Below are positions 28,263-39,600 of a DNA stretch of 64,000 nucleotides, one piece after another (position 1 is the stretch's first letter; every line of letters starts with the position of its first letter). This stretch comes from Diprion similis (lineage: Eukaryota; Arthropoda; Insecta; Hymenoptera; Diprionidae), in NCBI RefSeq assembly GCF_021155765.1, contig NC_060115.1, positions 4,154,001-4,218,000 of the forward strand, given 5' to 3'. A program made the position numbers and the translations under genes. Below the pieces are notes generated by a model, which saw only the letters and a program-made list of their open reading frames with translations, made no database searches and was not told where the DNA came from.

Positions 28263-28338
28263 GTAATATTCCGTCGGAGGTGCAGTATGCCGCGGCAGAG
28301 TCCATCCCATTGGTGGCTGCGGCGACACCTCGAGATGG
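28263..28338 (+). other. Orphan exon-like block 3' of ZFC3H1
   Basis: The block is flanked by a consensus acceptor (AAATTACAG) and donor (GATG then GTAAGT) and is far more GC-rich than its surroundings. It is open in the frame encoding NIPSEVQYAAAESIPLVAAA. If it is spliced to a donor at 27840 (ATAC then GTAAGG), the frame is kept with an open frame that overlaps the zinc-finger exon in another register. It could be an alternative 3' exon of ZFC3H1, a remnant, or coincidence. I do not recognise the peptide. Confidence 0.4.
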
Positions 28339-28730
28339 TAAGTTGTCTTCATAACTGAAGGACCTTTACAACAGAAATTCAAATTCTTATTTGTACTTCT
28401 GATAATATGCATTGTTACTTTTTAATTAAATCTTGTTACTGTATTATTTTAATTTTTATCAACCGCAGTTAGTATGAGAGTGTTCAATACGTAATTTTTT
28501 TTTTTGTAAAAATTATAAAAGAAGATTTAAAAAAAAAAAACTGAACAAAAGTGTTGTATAACTTCCGAGTGGTTGATGTTATATGTGTATAAAATTCAAA
28601 ATAATTCTACTATGGCTCAAAACTTGAGTTTTCAAGACACTACAAGAAGTAAAGGAGCTGAAGAAAGTCAAGAAACTCTTCTTTTATATTCTATTTATAT
28701 ATATAAATATTAACCCTTATGTACCTGTAA

Positions 28731-28736
28731 AATAAA
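28731..28736 (+). terminator. Candidate polyadenylation signal, ZFC3H1
   Basis: AATAAA on the plus strand, downstream of ZFC3H1 and only about 30 bases from the facing signal for COX6B. Confidence 0.45.
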
Positions 28737-28765
28737 ATTGATATTTTTTGGCACAAAACGTTTAC

Positions 28766-28771
28766 TTTATT
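28766..28771 (-). terminator. Candidate polyadenylation signal, COX6B
   Basis: AATAAA on the minus strand, about 250 bases after the COX6B stop codon. Confidence 0.4.
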
Positions 28772-29015
28772 CAGGGTATTATGTTAAGAGTAGTATATTT
28801 TAAATCATTTTAAATGATACTCACCTAGAATAACCCTCTTAACGAAATTAAATCGGCATTCTTCCCAGTTACCTTGACTTCATATTAACGGAATAACCGT
28901 AAAAATACGAGGATAGGCACAGTAAATTTCTTTTCAGTAAATATTTTATATTCGTTGGTACTCTTTTAAAAAAAAATTTACTCGACTGATCTTAAGTACA
29001 TTAACCAAGTATGTT

Positions 29016-29837
29016 TCAATCTCCGTAACTATGACCAGGAAAGTTTCCCTGACTGTTGCCTTTTGACCACGGCATTCGGCCAGCTTCTCGAGCTTCGTCC
29101 CACTTGCGAACCCAGTCAAGTGGGCATATCGAAGTGAAAACATCTTTGAACCACTGACATGCTACTTTTCCTTCACCAAGGATATTTTCACATCGATAGA
29201 AGTCTGTATACATGACGAAGCATCTCAATGTCTGATTTGTTTGCTGGAATCTAATTCAAATTGTTATAGTTATTGATTTAAAAGTTTGTGCAGGTACATT
29301 ATTTGGAAATGGTACAGCGATCTACCTTGGATCCAACCCTGGCGTTCTTGTTTTAGTAAACCTTCCCTTACCATCTCTTCCAGCACAAATTTCATCTAGT
29401 TCCTCCTCAGTCAGGTCATTACGATTAATTTTTTTTTTGCCTTCCTTTTTATCAACTACCTCAATCAGACCTAAACTTCTTTTATTTTCGGCAAAATTTT
29501 TAGGGACATGTTCCAGAGGGGTATTTTCATCTTTTTTACTCTCAGAATTGCTGCCTATTTTTGGAGAACCAACTGGATCATCTGGATCACGTGTGACGTT
29601 TACCATGTTCGATAAATCTACTTCTGGCTGAGATGATTCTTGTGCAACTTGTGTTACTATTTCATGTGGAGAATCTTTCAATGCTGTTGCACTCTCATTC
29701 TCATTCTTTGATACACGTTCATCGGTTTTCTCAGATTTATGTCTTTGCGTGATATGAGAAGGGTATTTCTTTGGCTGCTCATTAGACTCAGATACCTTCT
29801 GTGTATTATTGTCATTGCCTTTGTTTGGCTCAGACAT
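29016..29837 (-). CDS. COX6B: Cytochrome c oxidase subunit 6B-like protein with long N-terminal extension
   Basis: Two minus-strand exons, 29326-29837 and 29016-29250, give 747 nt and 248 aa. The C-terminal about 85 residues are the COX6B fold: LDPRFQQTNQTLRC spans the splice, followed by a CX9C pair (CFVMYTDFYRC) and a CX10C pair (CQWFKDVFTSIC), then PLDWVRKWDEARE. Those twin cysteine pairs form the two disulfides of this family, which is imported through the MIA40 route and caps the intermembrane-space side of complex IV. The first about 160 residues are hydrophilic and low in complexity (rich in S, E, K, N, P and D), with an acidic segment LTEEELDEICAG just before the domain. Ordinary COX6B is about 80-90 aa, so the extension is unusual. 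No classical mitochondrial presequence is obvious. The first ATG of the open frame was chosen; an internal start is possible. Confidence 0.88.
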
Positions 29838-30411
29838 AATAGCGATTAACTATACCGTAAATATTCTTGAGCAGCTGCAACTGACAATTACTAAAATTAT
29901 GATTGAAGTAATTTACACGTTCATTAAAACAAAAACGATTGATGCGAAGGGAACTGATGATCACAAGAAAATTTAAACAAGCTACCATCGTTGATACCAT
30001 GGATAGTGCGTCAAGGCGCAAATTTTGTTCGAAAAGCTAAACTTGAACAAACAATAAAGGTAATTTCAAATAATTCAGTCCTCAAATGCTAGATCTACAA
30101 ATTGCTCAATCAACGTGTCTTTCAGAACAATTTCACTTAAACTCGACATTTTTCGCAAAAGGTGTTTTCAGGTTGAAGGAGGGATTTGGAAGAGAATTCA
30201 TTATATACGAATGAGCACGGATAGAGCCTACATGGAACGTGATTCAATAAACAAACAGATGTAAGTATCGTGACGTAAGAAATGTAACGTATCGAATGGC
30301 TGCGCGCCTCATTGCCGTGTTGGCGCGTATATTTACGTGGCACGGGATGAGCGGATATTTCACCTTTTTAACAGTGATCAAGTAATACTTGATCAACTAT
30401 TCATCATCAGG
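29838..30411. promoter_or_regulatory. Shared upstream region of COX6B (-) and ALG5 (+)
   Basis: The start codons lie 574 bases apart, divergent, with no other gene between them. The region just upstream of ALG5 (about 30290-30345) is more GC-rich, with GCGCGCC and GGCGCG motifs. Promoter function is inferred from geometry and composition. Confidence 0.45.
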
Positions 30412-31973
30412 ATGATTACCCTGGAAGCATTAATTGGATATTTCGCTCTTCTCGCCGTGTGTTTTCTTATTTTGGTAGGTGATGACAGTTTGGCTAAGGT
30501 TATGTTGATTTCGACAAAGAATAGCTGATTCGAAATAAACTATTTTTTTACTTGTTGTTTATTTTGTTTTAACGATGTTTTATTTGTTTTTAATATTTTT
30601 TTTCGTATTTCGAAGATTGGATGGTTCATTCCTGAAGACTTTTTGCATAATTTTTAGACTGTCTATTATTTACAATATTTATTTATAATTACTGGAGAAG
30701 GTAACTTTTCACAGCTGGCAAAGTGGGCGTGGAGAAATTATCTTTCACTATGAATGGAGAAGAAGTTTATCATCTAGCCATTGCATTTATCTTCTTCATT
30801 TTTCAGTTCTGTATGGTGCTTTATGCAACAACAAAGCCTTATCCCAAAGTCTGGCGTCACGAGGATGAGAATTACTTTCACAACTTTCATACGGGTGAAA
30901 AAGAAAAGTTTCCATCTCTTTCTGATAATTGGAGCGTACATCTCAGCATTATAGTGCCTGCATACAATGAAGAAGAGAGACGTGAGTTTATGAAATGCAT
31001 ATAGCAAAATTTAAGAACCTTATCCCAAACTCTATTGGTATTCCATTTTTCAGTACTACCTATGCTGGACGAATGTATTGAATACCTCGAGGGCCGCAAA
31101 AGATTTGGACTTACTTACGAAATAATTGTGGTCAGCGATGGGAGTACAGATGGAACAGTCGCGGCTGCTCAGAATTATAGCCGTAAATATGATACTGTTC
31201 GAGTTCTAAGCTTGGTGAAAAACAGAGGAAAAGGCGGGGCTATACGATTGGTTAGTTTGTTAGAGAATCCTTAATATAGTTTCTTTTCAAAAGGACTTAA
31301 ATAATGTGAAAATATTTATTAATTAGCAATAACAACTTCTTTGCTGCTTCAGGGCTTGCAAAGCGCAAGAGGTAGCGTACTTCTCTTTGCCGATGCTGAC
31401 GGAGCTACCAAGTTTAGTGATATTGAAAAACTGGAAGCTAGTCTGCAACAAATCTTGAGCTGTAAGTGTTACTTGGTATTCATTCAGTGCAGTTTTTAAT
31501 TCAATATTCATAATTTGTCGCTTATGTCAGGTGACTACACAAAGGAGCCTGGAAAGGTAGCATCGTCCGATGCTGTGGTATGTGGTTCAAGAGCACACTT
31601 AGAGAAGGAAGAGACTGCAAAACGCTCCATATTCCGAATATTCCTAATGCATGGTTTTCACTTTCTAGTCTGGCTACTATGTGTTAGAGGTATTAGAGAT
31701 ACTCAATGTGGATTTAAGCTTCTCACCCGCAAAACCGCGAGAACATTGTTTAATGCATTGCATGTAGAACAGTGGGCTTTTGACGTAGAAATGTTGTACA
31801 TTGCACAAACTTTAGGTTTACCTATAACAGAGATCGCTGTGACTTGGACAGAAATCGACGGATCCAAGGTAGTTCCTATATGGAGTTGGCTGCAGATGGG
31901 TCGTGACTTGGGATTAATTTGGTTAAAGTATAAAATCGGAGCTTGGAAAATAGCCAAAGATAAGAGCGATTGA
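30412..31973 (+). CDS. alg5: ALG5, dolichyl-phosphate beta-glucosyltransferase (fly wollknaeuel)
   Basis: Five exons, 30412-30474, 30807-30981, 31054-31250, 31353-31461 and 31531-31973, sum to 987 nt, 328 aa, against 324 in human. The enzyme makes dolichyl-P-glucose from UDP-glucose on the cytosolic face of the ER for N-glycan precursor assembly. One N-terminal membrane anchor spans residues about 4-28. Family 2 glycosyltransferase motifs follow: LSIIVPAYNEEER, IIVVSDGSTDGT, VKNRGKGGAIRLGL, the metal-binding FADADGATKF, CGSRAHLEKE, and the C-terminal IRDTQCGFKLLTR and VEQWAFDVEMLYIA. These blocks match ALG5 rather than DPM1. A later donor at 30479 would join to an acceptor at 30715 and also stays open, but it would insert a segment that interrupts the anchor and is absent from relatives, so I used 30474/30807. 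Confidence 0.95.
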
Positions 31974-33496
31974 TCATTTGATGGATTCAAATTGCACAAA
32001 AACTATCACCGTTTCATCCGTAATCTCTGATTATATTCTGCAGTATAGATAAGTGGATGAGTACTAGTGAAAATTTACATAAATTCGACTGCTGGTCTGT
32101 GGTACATACACATGAAAAGGAGAAGAGAATCATACAAAAAAAACTAGTTCTGAAGTTTGAGGTAATTGCCTACGAAAAATGTTTTATAGTTTCAACCTTC
32201 CTGAATGGAAAGTTGTTACTATACTGTGATGCAGATTATTGAAATATGTGGACCCGTGAGAGAAAACTTGTAACTCACTGATTGTTTGAACAGTTTGCTT
32301 TTTGTAGAAAGCTAGATTTATACATATGAAATAATTTTGCTTTACAAACTTGATAGCCTGATGAACGATTGTAAGTGATTGGGTTTCAACTTTTCTATAA
32401 CTAAGATATGAATTGAAGATGACGTGACTGTAAGAATTGAATGCATCGAATCATTGAGCGACTTATTGAAACTTTGATTCTTTTGTTAAATTGAATATTT
32501 AAATAAATCGTTTGATGTGTGCGTATATTCTTTATATCTGAATAGTTGAATGTGAAATTTATAATTAACCGTTGACTAAAGTAATTACTATCATTGTACC
32601 AACACATTTTATACCATTATTTGACCAAGTATAAGATCAGTTACAAACAGAAGTTGAAATGGCCTGTGTTATTGCGATAACCTAATTACTACGTATCTCA
32701 AAAGTGTGAAAGGGTTTTTTAACAGTCCCATTCTACGTACAATTCTGAAAAAAACCTCCTACACATTTTCGTTTGACGCAGAAATAAAGAAATGGCACAG
32801 ATTCTCATTATTATGATTTTATTCAGAAAATCAACTGGAGAAGTAATTACTCTCTGTAAAAATTACGAACCGTTGTTATAAAATCTACATATCGAACTAT
32901 CGGTACCGATAACATCACACCTTATTAGATTCAATAGCATATTTTCATACATTGAGGAAAGGCAAGGTTTTCAATTTTTCTGTGAATGTTTCAATGCATA
33001 TTTTATTTTAAACATATGCCACGTGCTACAGAAATCACTGATTTAACATCTGATTCCGTTACGCGCAGCTCATATGGCTTTTCCAACCGGTCGAGACTTG
33101 CTTTCGAGCATTTCCAGCGCCACGCGGTTTTGGTTGCTGCTGTTAGTCGCTTCCGAGCAGCCGGCGCGAATGGAGCAAAAGTACGCGCGTCAACGATTCA
33201 GAATACAGATCGCGTTGCTCAGGCTGTGTCGTGTTATTTAATCAGTGTATTCTCACCAAACTCAGTTGTGAATAATACAAGAACTGCTACGTGTGACCCA
33301 CAGAAAGAATAAGTTACTGTAATAAAAACAGCCTGTAAACATCGAAGGTGAGCTCCGTGTCTTGAGCTTCCATTGTTTGGCGCATTTTTTTTTTTTGCAA
33401 GCTTTTGACGGTCTTTATTTTTGCCTCTCTGCGTCGAGTGTGGTTTGTTATTATTCGTTTCACTGATTCTCGGTAAATCCATGTAGTTTTTGTGTT
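31974..33496. other. ALG5 3' flank and a GC-richer possible promoter
   Basis: No conserved gene seen. An AATAAA at 32502-32507 could end the ALG5 transcript. From about 33060 to 33350 the sequence becomes notably GC- and CpG-richer, as expected of an insect promoter or first exon; it could serve the small gene at 33497 or be a distant 5' UTR exon of PHKA. The open frame at 32986-33312 shows no known motif. Confidence 0.4.
32502..32507 (+). terminator. Candidate polyadenylation signal, ALG5
   Basis: AATAAA on the plus strand about 530 bases after the ALG5 stop codon. Confidence 0.4.
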
Positions 33497-34037
33497 ATGA
33501 GCAAGTTTATTCATCTAAAAAGTGACAGTGAGAGTGGAATTGATTGTGACATGATACGAGACCTACTACATGTAAAGCGTGGAGCAACCAGGAGGAGGTA
33601 AGAATACTTATTTCAAGTATTGGATGGTACTTTAAGGTAGTACATTTTGAGCCGAATTTTCGCCCGTAACACGCGGTGAATAAATATGGGACTAAACAAC
33701 AATAATGATAATTTGAAAACTAAAAATCCAGTTTGCCAGATTAATTTGAGTTTCCTTTTTTTGTTTTTTCTAGAGCTAAGGAGAGACATCCCAGTAATTT
33801 CTGCATTACTCGGCAACGTTGGTGAGTTTGCATGTGTTTGGGTTACTGGTATTTCCCTGGGTCTCCTCTGTTATGTGGCATGGCGGTAACAATTTTTATA
33901 CAACTCTTCGATTTTTTAGCTGCATGGATAGGCTCATTCACGATCGCAACGGTGTTCGACCTTTGGTCAAGTCATTGTCATTTTGCAATCTATTTTGTCA
34001 TAGCTTACTTAACCTTAGAAATTTTTCCCGTTGCTGA
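33497..34037 (+). CDS. Possible small three-exon gene, unrecognised
   Basis: Splice-like signals suggest exons 33497-33597, 33774-33821 and 33920-34037. Together they give 267 nt, an 88-aa basic peptide starting MSKFIHLKSDSESGIDCDM and ending in a serine/leucine/cysteine-rich tail. I recognise no domain. Exons 2 and 3 are also open in another register, where exon 3 encodes a hydrophobic, membrane-like stretch (AAWIGSFTIATVFDLW...) running to a stop at 34092, but that register has no start codon in exon 1. It could therefore be a real lineage-specific gene, a 5' non-coding exon series of PHKA, or chance. Confidence 0.25.
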
Positions 34038-34092
34038 AAGTGAAATGAGCATCGCGACAAATAGCCAACCATCGCTTACTCTGCATTTGTGA

Positions 34093-36589
34093 GAACGAAT
34101 TGTGTTTTGCTGTAACTGATATAGTAATCTACGTTTGAATTTATCAGTAAAGTCATTTAAGCGGTGGATTCGCCTGAGGTTTCAACATATTTCAACTATT
34201 CTTTATTCATATTCACCTGATTGTTTAAGCAATGATATTTCAATGTCTGGCACAGCACAACGCAACGTAATCAAATTAGATGTTATGTCTTGAATCATTT
34301 TCAATATTTGAACACTCAGTAAGGTATTGATGAACCGCAGGTTTAGCTCGCTTAGAAAAATGCTTATTAGCATACAGGATGTTTCTAATCCATTCTACAA
34401 ACGGTTGATGTACCGATAGTCTATCAGCAATCACCAAAATAAGACATATAATAATGGGGTTGGCCAGATATCACTTTGATACTATATCGCGAGATCATAT
34501 ACAGCGGGTCTTTGTGAATCCCCTTTACTCGATAGCCTCCGCATCTCTTCCCAGTCAATCACATGAATACAGTTTAATGCCTTATGAGCGTGGGAAGCTG
34601 CTGGGGGATTTCTACTAGACTCCGATCGGCTGAGCACGGAAATCCGCGTCTGAAATCGATTATTGTCATTTTTTGAAGATCACTTACAATGGTATTGGAG
34701 TTGACTGACTATGGTACAACAGCATTTTGCTCCCTACAGGTAATGAACGAAAAAGTAAGTCACGGTGACCACGGTGCAAATGAGAAAGAGTGATGTGTGT
34801 TGGAAAGAATGGAGATAATCGTTTAGATCGAATATAGGTAACCGGGTAGGTAGATTTGGTCGTTGTGGGATCCGTCGCGGCGTTTATGCATGTGCGAATG
34901 AGTCTCTATTTTTAGCATTTCCGTTGGGTGGTTTCGTTGGGAATCAGACAAGGGTAGGAAGGCCGCGATCGACCGCGATGTTATTAACTTTTGTAACACA
35001 CAGCGTCAAACGATCACAGAAAAATTTCCTCCTGAAACGCGTAAAAGACTCGGTATAAGAGTCTCCGGATCATTGGTAAGTTGTTAAATTTTAACGAGGT
35101 TCAACTTTTCATTTCTTATCACTGCAATCGTTTTCCAATAGTTATCCCATTAAGTTTTTGAATCATTATGAATCACTATTCAATTTAATCAGTCTCTGTG
35201 ATCGTTTGAATGGGCAAAACCCATCTCTGGACCATCTATTGCGTTCCGTGGTACGCTAGATGGGGAGAAGATGTTGAGCTCGAAGACTTCGCGTCGAAGA
35301 GGACCGCCGACCGCCATGCCACACATTAATGTATGCCTCCCAATCTCCCTCCCGGATTTGATTCGTATTGCAGAACAACAATCCGCATTGCAATGTGTCA
35401 GAGTTGAGAAGACACAGATGTGGATTGGGTTTCTACATAATTTTGCGACAAATCCTAGATATTAAAAATTTCTTCACAGCTTAATCGGTCGTGCCTTATT
35501 GTGTGTAAATTACAAAATAATCACGAAAATCTGACGCGCCCTTTGCGCGTCAATTCAGCAAATGATATTTATATAAGTAAAGGATCCTTGATATGTTAAG
35601 CCTCTAGTTCTTCAGTCAATTTTATTTTGAATAATTTGTTTACAAGTTGTACTGCGCAATTTGCGCGTTGACTTGATACTTTTCGGTTCTGAGAAAGAAG
35701 CGTGGTATTTGAAAGCCGTCGCTCGATGCGCGGGGACGAAAATTTCGGGAGTGTATAGTGAAAAATCTTGACGTAAGTATTTTTGAAATATATCTTGTGA
35801 GTAAAAAAGTATTTGTTTTGCTGATCGTATTATTTTATATTTTAGGGTAAGTACAATTTCTTATTACAAGTACCACCACAGTGTGACTGAAGATATGGTA
35901 AAGCGTTGACGGTAAAGTAAGCCAGAATACGGGTCGGTAACCAACGTTGCCTAACCAATATACGCTTGTTACCATCCAGTTCCGTCGAAAATTACTTCCA
36001 CGAGCCTATTTCATACTCTACTAAGGGTGCGTTCCGAAACTAGCTGGTAGCGCTGAAAACTTCTCAAGACAGAGGCAGAGCTAGTCACGAACTTGGCAGT
36101 GCAAAGGAGATAAAAGATGGTTGACAGCACTGGCAGCTGATTTCGGAACGCACCCTAAATAGGGGACACAAACACCCCCAGCATGGCTCTCTCATTGTCA
36201 AATAGTTTACGGTCTCACGCTGTGAAATTCGTGGCTATTAGTTTGACATTCGTTTCACATTGTAAATTAGGATGTATGAAAATACTAATTGTAAATATAA
36301 TTCAGCGTTTTGAATGCTTACGAAGAAATGGGGAGCCTATGCAACTTAACGATATTTTGAATCTGGATTTGTATTTCGGTCCAAGAGACAAATTTATACG
36401 TAAATATATTTCTAACCTCAAAATCAGTCCAATTACATACGTAATAATCATTGCTCTATTACTCCCGTAACCCGTAGTACTGTAAACTGATTGCATGCTA
36501 CTAAGATAAATAACGATTGCGTACGTAAATTACTCGCACCAGCATTGACATTGCAAAATAATTATTCTATCAATGTTTTTCACTTACAG
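34093..36589. other. Upstream region of PHKA
   Basis: No gene recognised. The interval contains the MITE-like element at 36025-36155 and a small GC-rich patch near 35270-35330 whose 64-codon open frame has no motif. Some of it is likely an intron or 5' UTR of PHKA, because a good splice acceptor occurs at 36589 before the PHKA start. Confidence 0.45.
36025..36155. mobile_element. 131-bp MITE, probably PIF/Harbinger-type
   Basis: The terminal inverted repeats of about 31 bases start GGGTGCGTTCCGAAA and end TTTCGGAACGCACCC, with inner homology continuing to AGCGCTG and CAGTGCTG. The element is flanked by TAA on both sides (36022-36024 and 36156-36158), matching the 3-bp T-A-rich target duplications typical of PIF/Harbinger elements. 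It encodes nothing and would be mobilised in trans. The superfamily call rests on duplication length and terminal G run only. Confidence 0.8.
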
Positions 36590-36623
36590 AATAAAAACTG
36601 GGATATAGCAAGGTTTAGTCACC

Positions 36624-39600
36624 ATGCGAAGCCGCAGCAACTCCGGAGTCCGTTTGGACTACTATCAGCGTGTGGTTCATAAAATAATTATGGACCATCA
36701 AAATCCAGTTACCGGCCTTTTTCCGGCGAGTGCTGACAATAATCATGCGTGGATACGGGACAACATCTATTGCATATTAGCAGTCTGGGGTCTTTCAATG
36801 GCATATAAAAAAATAGCTGATGCCGACGAGGATAGGGCCAAAACTTACGAGTTAGAGCAAAGCTGTGTAAAATTGATGCGTGGTTTGTTGATGGCCATGA
36901 TGCAGCAAAAGGATAAAGTTGAAAAATTCAAAACAACTCAAAATCCACATGACGCTTTGCATGCCAAGTATAGTTCGGTCAATGGTCAAACTGTCGTTGG
37001 GGATGCGGAATGGGGACACCTTCAAATTGATGCTATTTCTCTGTATTTGTTGATTCTTGCTCAGATGACTGCATCCGGATTACAAATTGTTTTCAATTTA
37101 GATGAGGTGAGTGTTCAACAGCAAGGGGAAAAAGACTTGTAAGCTGTCTGTTTAATTTTCTCAATCATGTATTTTTTTGTAAATTGTAGGTCGCTTTCAT
37201 ACAGAATTTAGTATTTTACATTGAATCCGCTTATTGCACTCCGGATTACGGGGTCTGGGAACGAGGAGATAAAACTAACCATGGACTACCGGAGCTTAAT
37301 GCTAGCAGCATAGGAATGGCCAAGGCTGCGCTCGAAGCTATGAATGAACTAGATTTGTTCGGTGCTCGGGGTGGTCCAACTTCCGTTATTCACGTATTGG
37401 CTGATGAGGCACAAAAATGTCAGGCTGTGTTACAATCTATGTTGCCAAGAGAATCTAATTCAAAGGAACTCGACAGTGGTCTCTTATCCATCATAAGTTT
37501 CCCAGCTTTTGCTGTTGACGAACCTAATCTTATCGAGTTAACTAGGAGTGCTATTGTCAAAAAGTTGCAAGGTAAATACGGTTGCAAGAGGTTTCTCAGA
37601 GATGGTCACAGGACTCCCAAAGAAGATCCTAATCGGTTCGTAAAGTGACGTTTGTAAAGACCTCTTAGTAACTTGAATTGGTATTTTTATACATAGTGGA
37701 TGATGAAGATACTTTTACGTCATCAAAAAAAATTGATTACATTTTTCACTGCTTTTTAAATTCTTTTACAATTTTCGCTTTTACGTTTCAGCCTATATTA
37801 CGAACCATGGGAACTCCGGATGTTTGAGAATATAGAATGTGAATGGCCTTTGTTCTTCTGCTACTTGATTCTTGACTTTTGCTTTCAAGGCAATAAGGAC
37901 GCAGTTGCAAAATATACAGAATATCTTGAGGCAATTATGATTAAAACTGAGGACGGGATGAAATTAGTTCCAGAATTATATACCGTACCAGCCAATAAGG
38001 TAGCTGCTGAATATGCGGATCCTGGTAGCCAAGAAAGAGAGGCAATAGGTAGATGTCCTTTCATGTGGGCACAATCATTGTACATTCTAGGAAAACTTTT
38101 ACAAGAGGTAAGCTAAATGGATTTGTATTGAATAATAAGTGGCCCTCAATCGACTTTGGAGTTGAGAGAGCACAAAGCTGAATCTATCGTAGATCTGCAT
38201 TATAGGTATTCGATTTATCTATGACAGGGTTTCTTGGCAGTTGGAGAGCTAGATCCATTAAACAGACGTTTGTGCAGTGAAAAGAAACCGGATGTTGTTG
38301 TACAAGTAGTTATACTCGCAGAAGATGCTGAAATACGCGAAAAAATTGCACAACACGATATCCATGTTCAAACAATCGCGGAAGTAGCACCAATCGAAGT
38401 ACAGCCTGCCAAAGTCCTCAGTCATTTGTACACTTATCTAGGTATATGTTTTTTGATATTCACCTTAACAGTGAATCAAAATCAATTTTTGTGTAAAATT
38501 CTCATGTGTAATCTTTTGTCAACAGGACGTAATAAAAAATTAGGTTTATCAGGGCGAAAATCGAGGGATGTGGGAATACTCAGTACGAGCAAATTATACT
38601 CTTTACATGACAAAATATTTGCGTTTACACCACAAGTAAGACATTTTATTCCAATTTTTTAATTTTCAGATGCTTTGTACTTCGATTTTACTTTTCATTT
38701 TCTTTTTATTGTATGAAAAAAAAAAATAGTTGACGGACATGACACGGTTCTACATCGCATCGGACTATGAGCTCATGATTGACATATTCAAAGGCGAAAT
38801 AAATTTCTTGAAGTCTAGCTGGCAGAACATGTTAGGCCGGCCGCTGGTGGTGATGCCGCTCAAGAACGCTCACTTAGGTATATGAATACTGTACTTGCGA
38901 GTCATAGGCCTAACAATACTTGAGACCAGTTTTAAATCAGTTTTGTCTAGTATGCTCATTACATTTTTTATTCACCAAACTCATACTAATTTCTGCTGAA
39001 AGTTCAAACTGTGTTGCATCAATAACGTGATATCAATCAACCAGTCGATTGATATCACATCTACATATTTGTCACATGGTTGTTATTCAAAAGATTATAC
39101 ATATTCAATATTATTACAGGGGATTTTTGAGCTATAAATTTCTTGGTCTTTTTAGTTTTATTAGGAGCCTATGACTCGATCACAAATATATATTTTCGGT
39201 TTGAATTTTGAAGTATGTCATCAATTCATCACCTATGGTTACTCCTAACATGCCTGCAAGTAGTAGATAACTTGAGTGTGTGATGTTATTTTTCTGTCCC
39301 TTTACGTCTTTCGCAATTTTTATTGCATTATTTATTGTTTTAAACAACACTTTCACATTTAATTTAATTCAAAAGCCTTACAGGATTATGTATTTCATGC
39401 CCTAAATACTTTGTCAAACTGCTTACCAATCACATTATCGCCTAGTATTACATCTAATGATAAAGAAAAAACTCCTAACCAGTCAGTCGACAAGTAATTT
39501 AAGCCTTCTAGCAGAAAAGCAGAAAAATATTATTAAATCAATTTTTATTTCTTTTTTTTTTTTTACATCAAGGATAAAAAATAAGTGATTTTGTGATTGA

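Larger units (their letters stand above)
27796..29015. other. 3' flank of ZFC3H1 converging on COX6B
   Basis: AT-rich, with two unexplained items: an open frame continuing past the ZFC3H1 stop to a good donor at 27840, and a GC-rich exon-like block at 28263-28338. The facing polyadenylation signals are at 28731 (+) and 28766 (-). Confidence 0.5.

Noticed and set aside
30478-30806. Alternative ALG5 splicing through 30478/30715
   Set aside because: It is in frame and open but adds a segment absent from ALG5 relatives and splits the membrane anchor; the 30474/30807 junction gives the expected continuous anchor.
32986-33312. Plus-strand 108-codon open frame
   Set aside because: GC-rich and open, but has no recognisable domain and reads more like a promoter or 5' leader than a gene.
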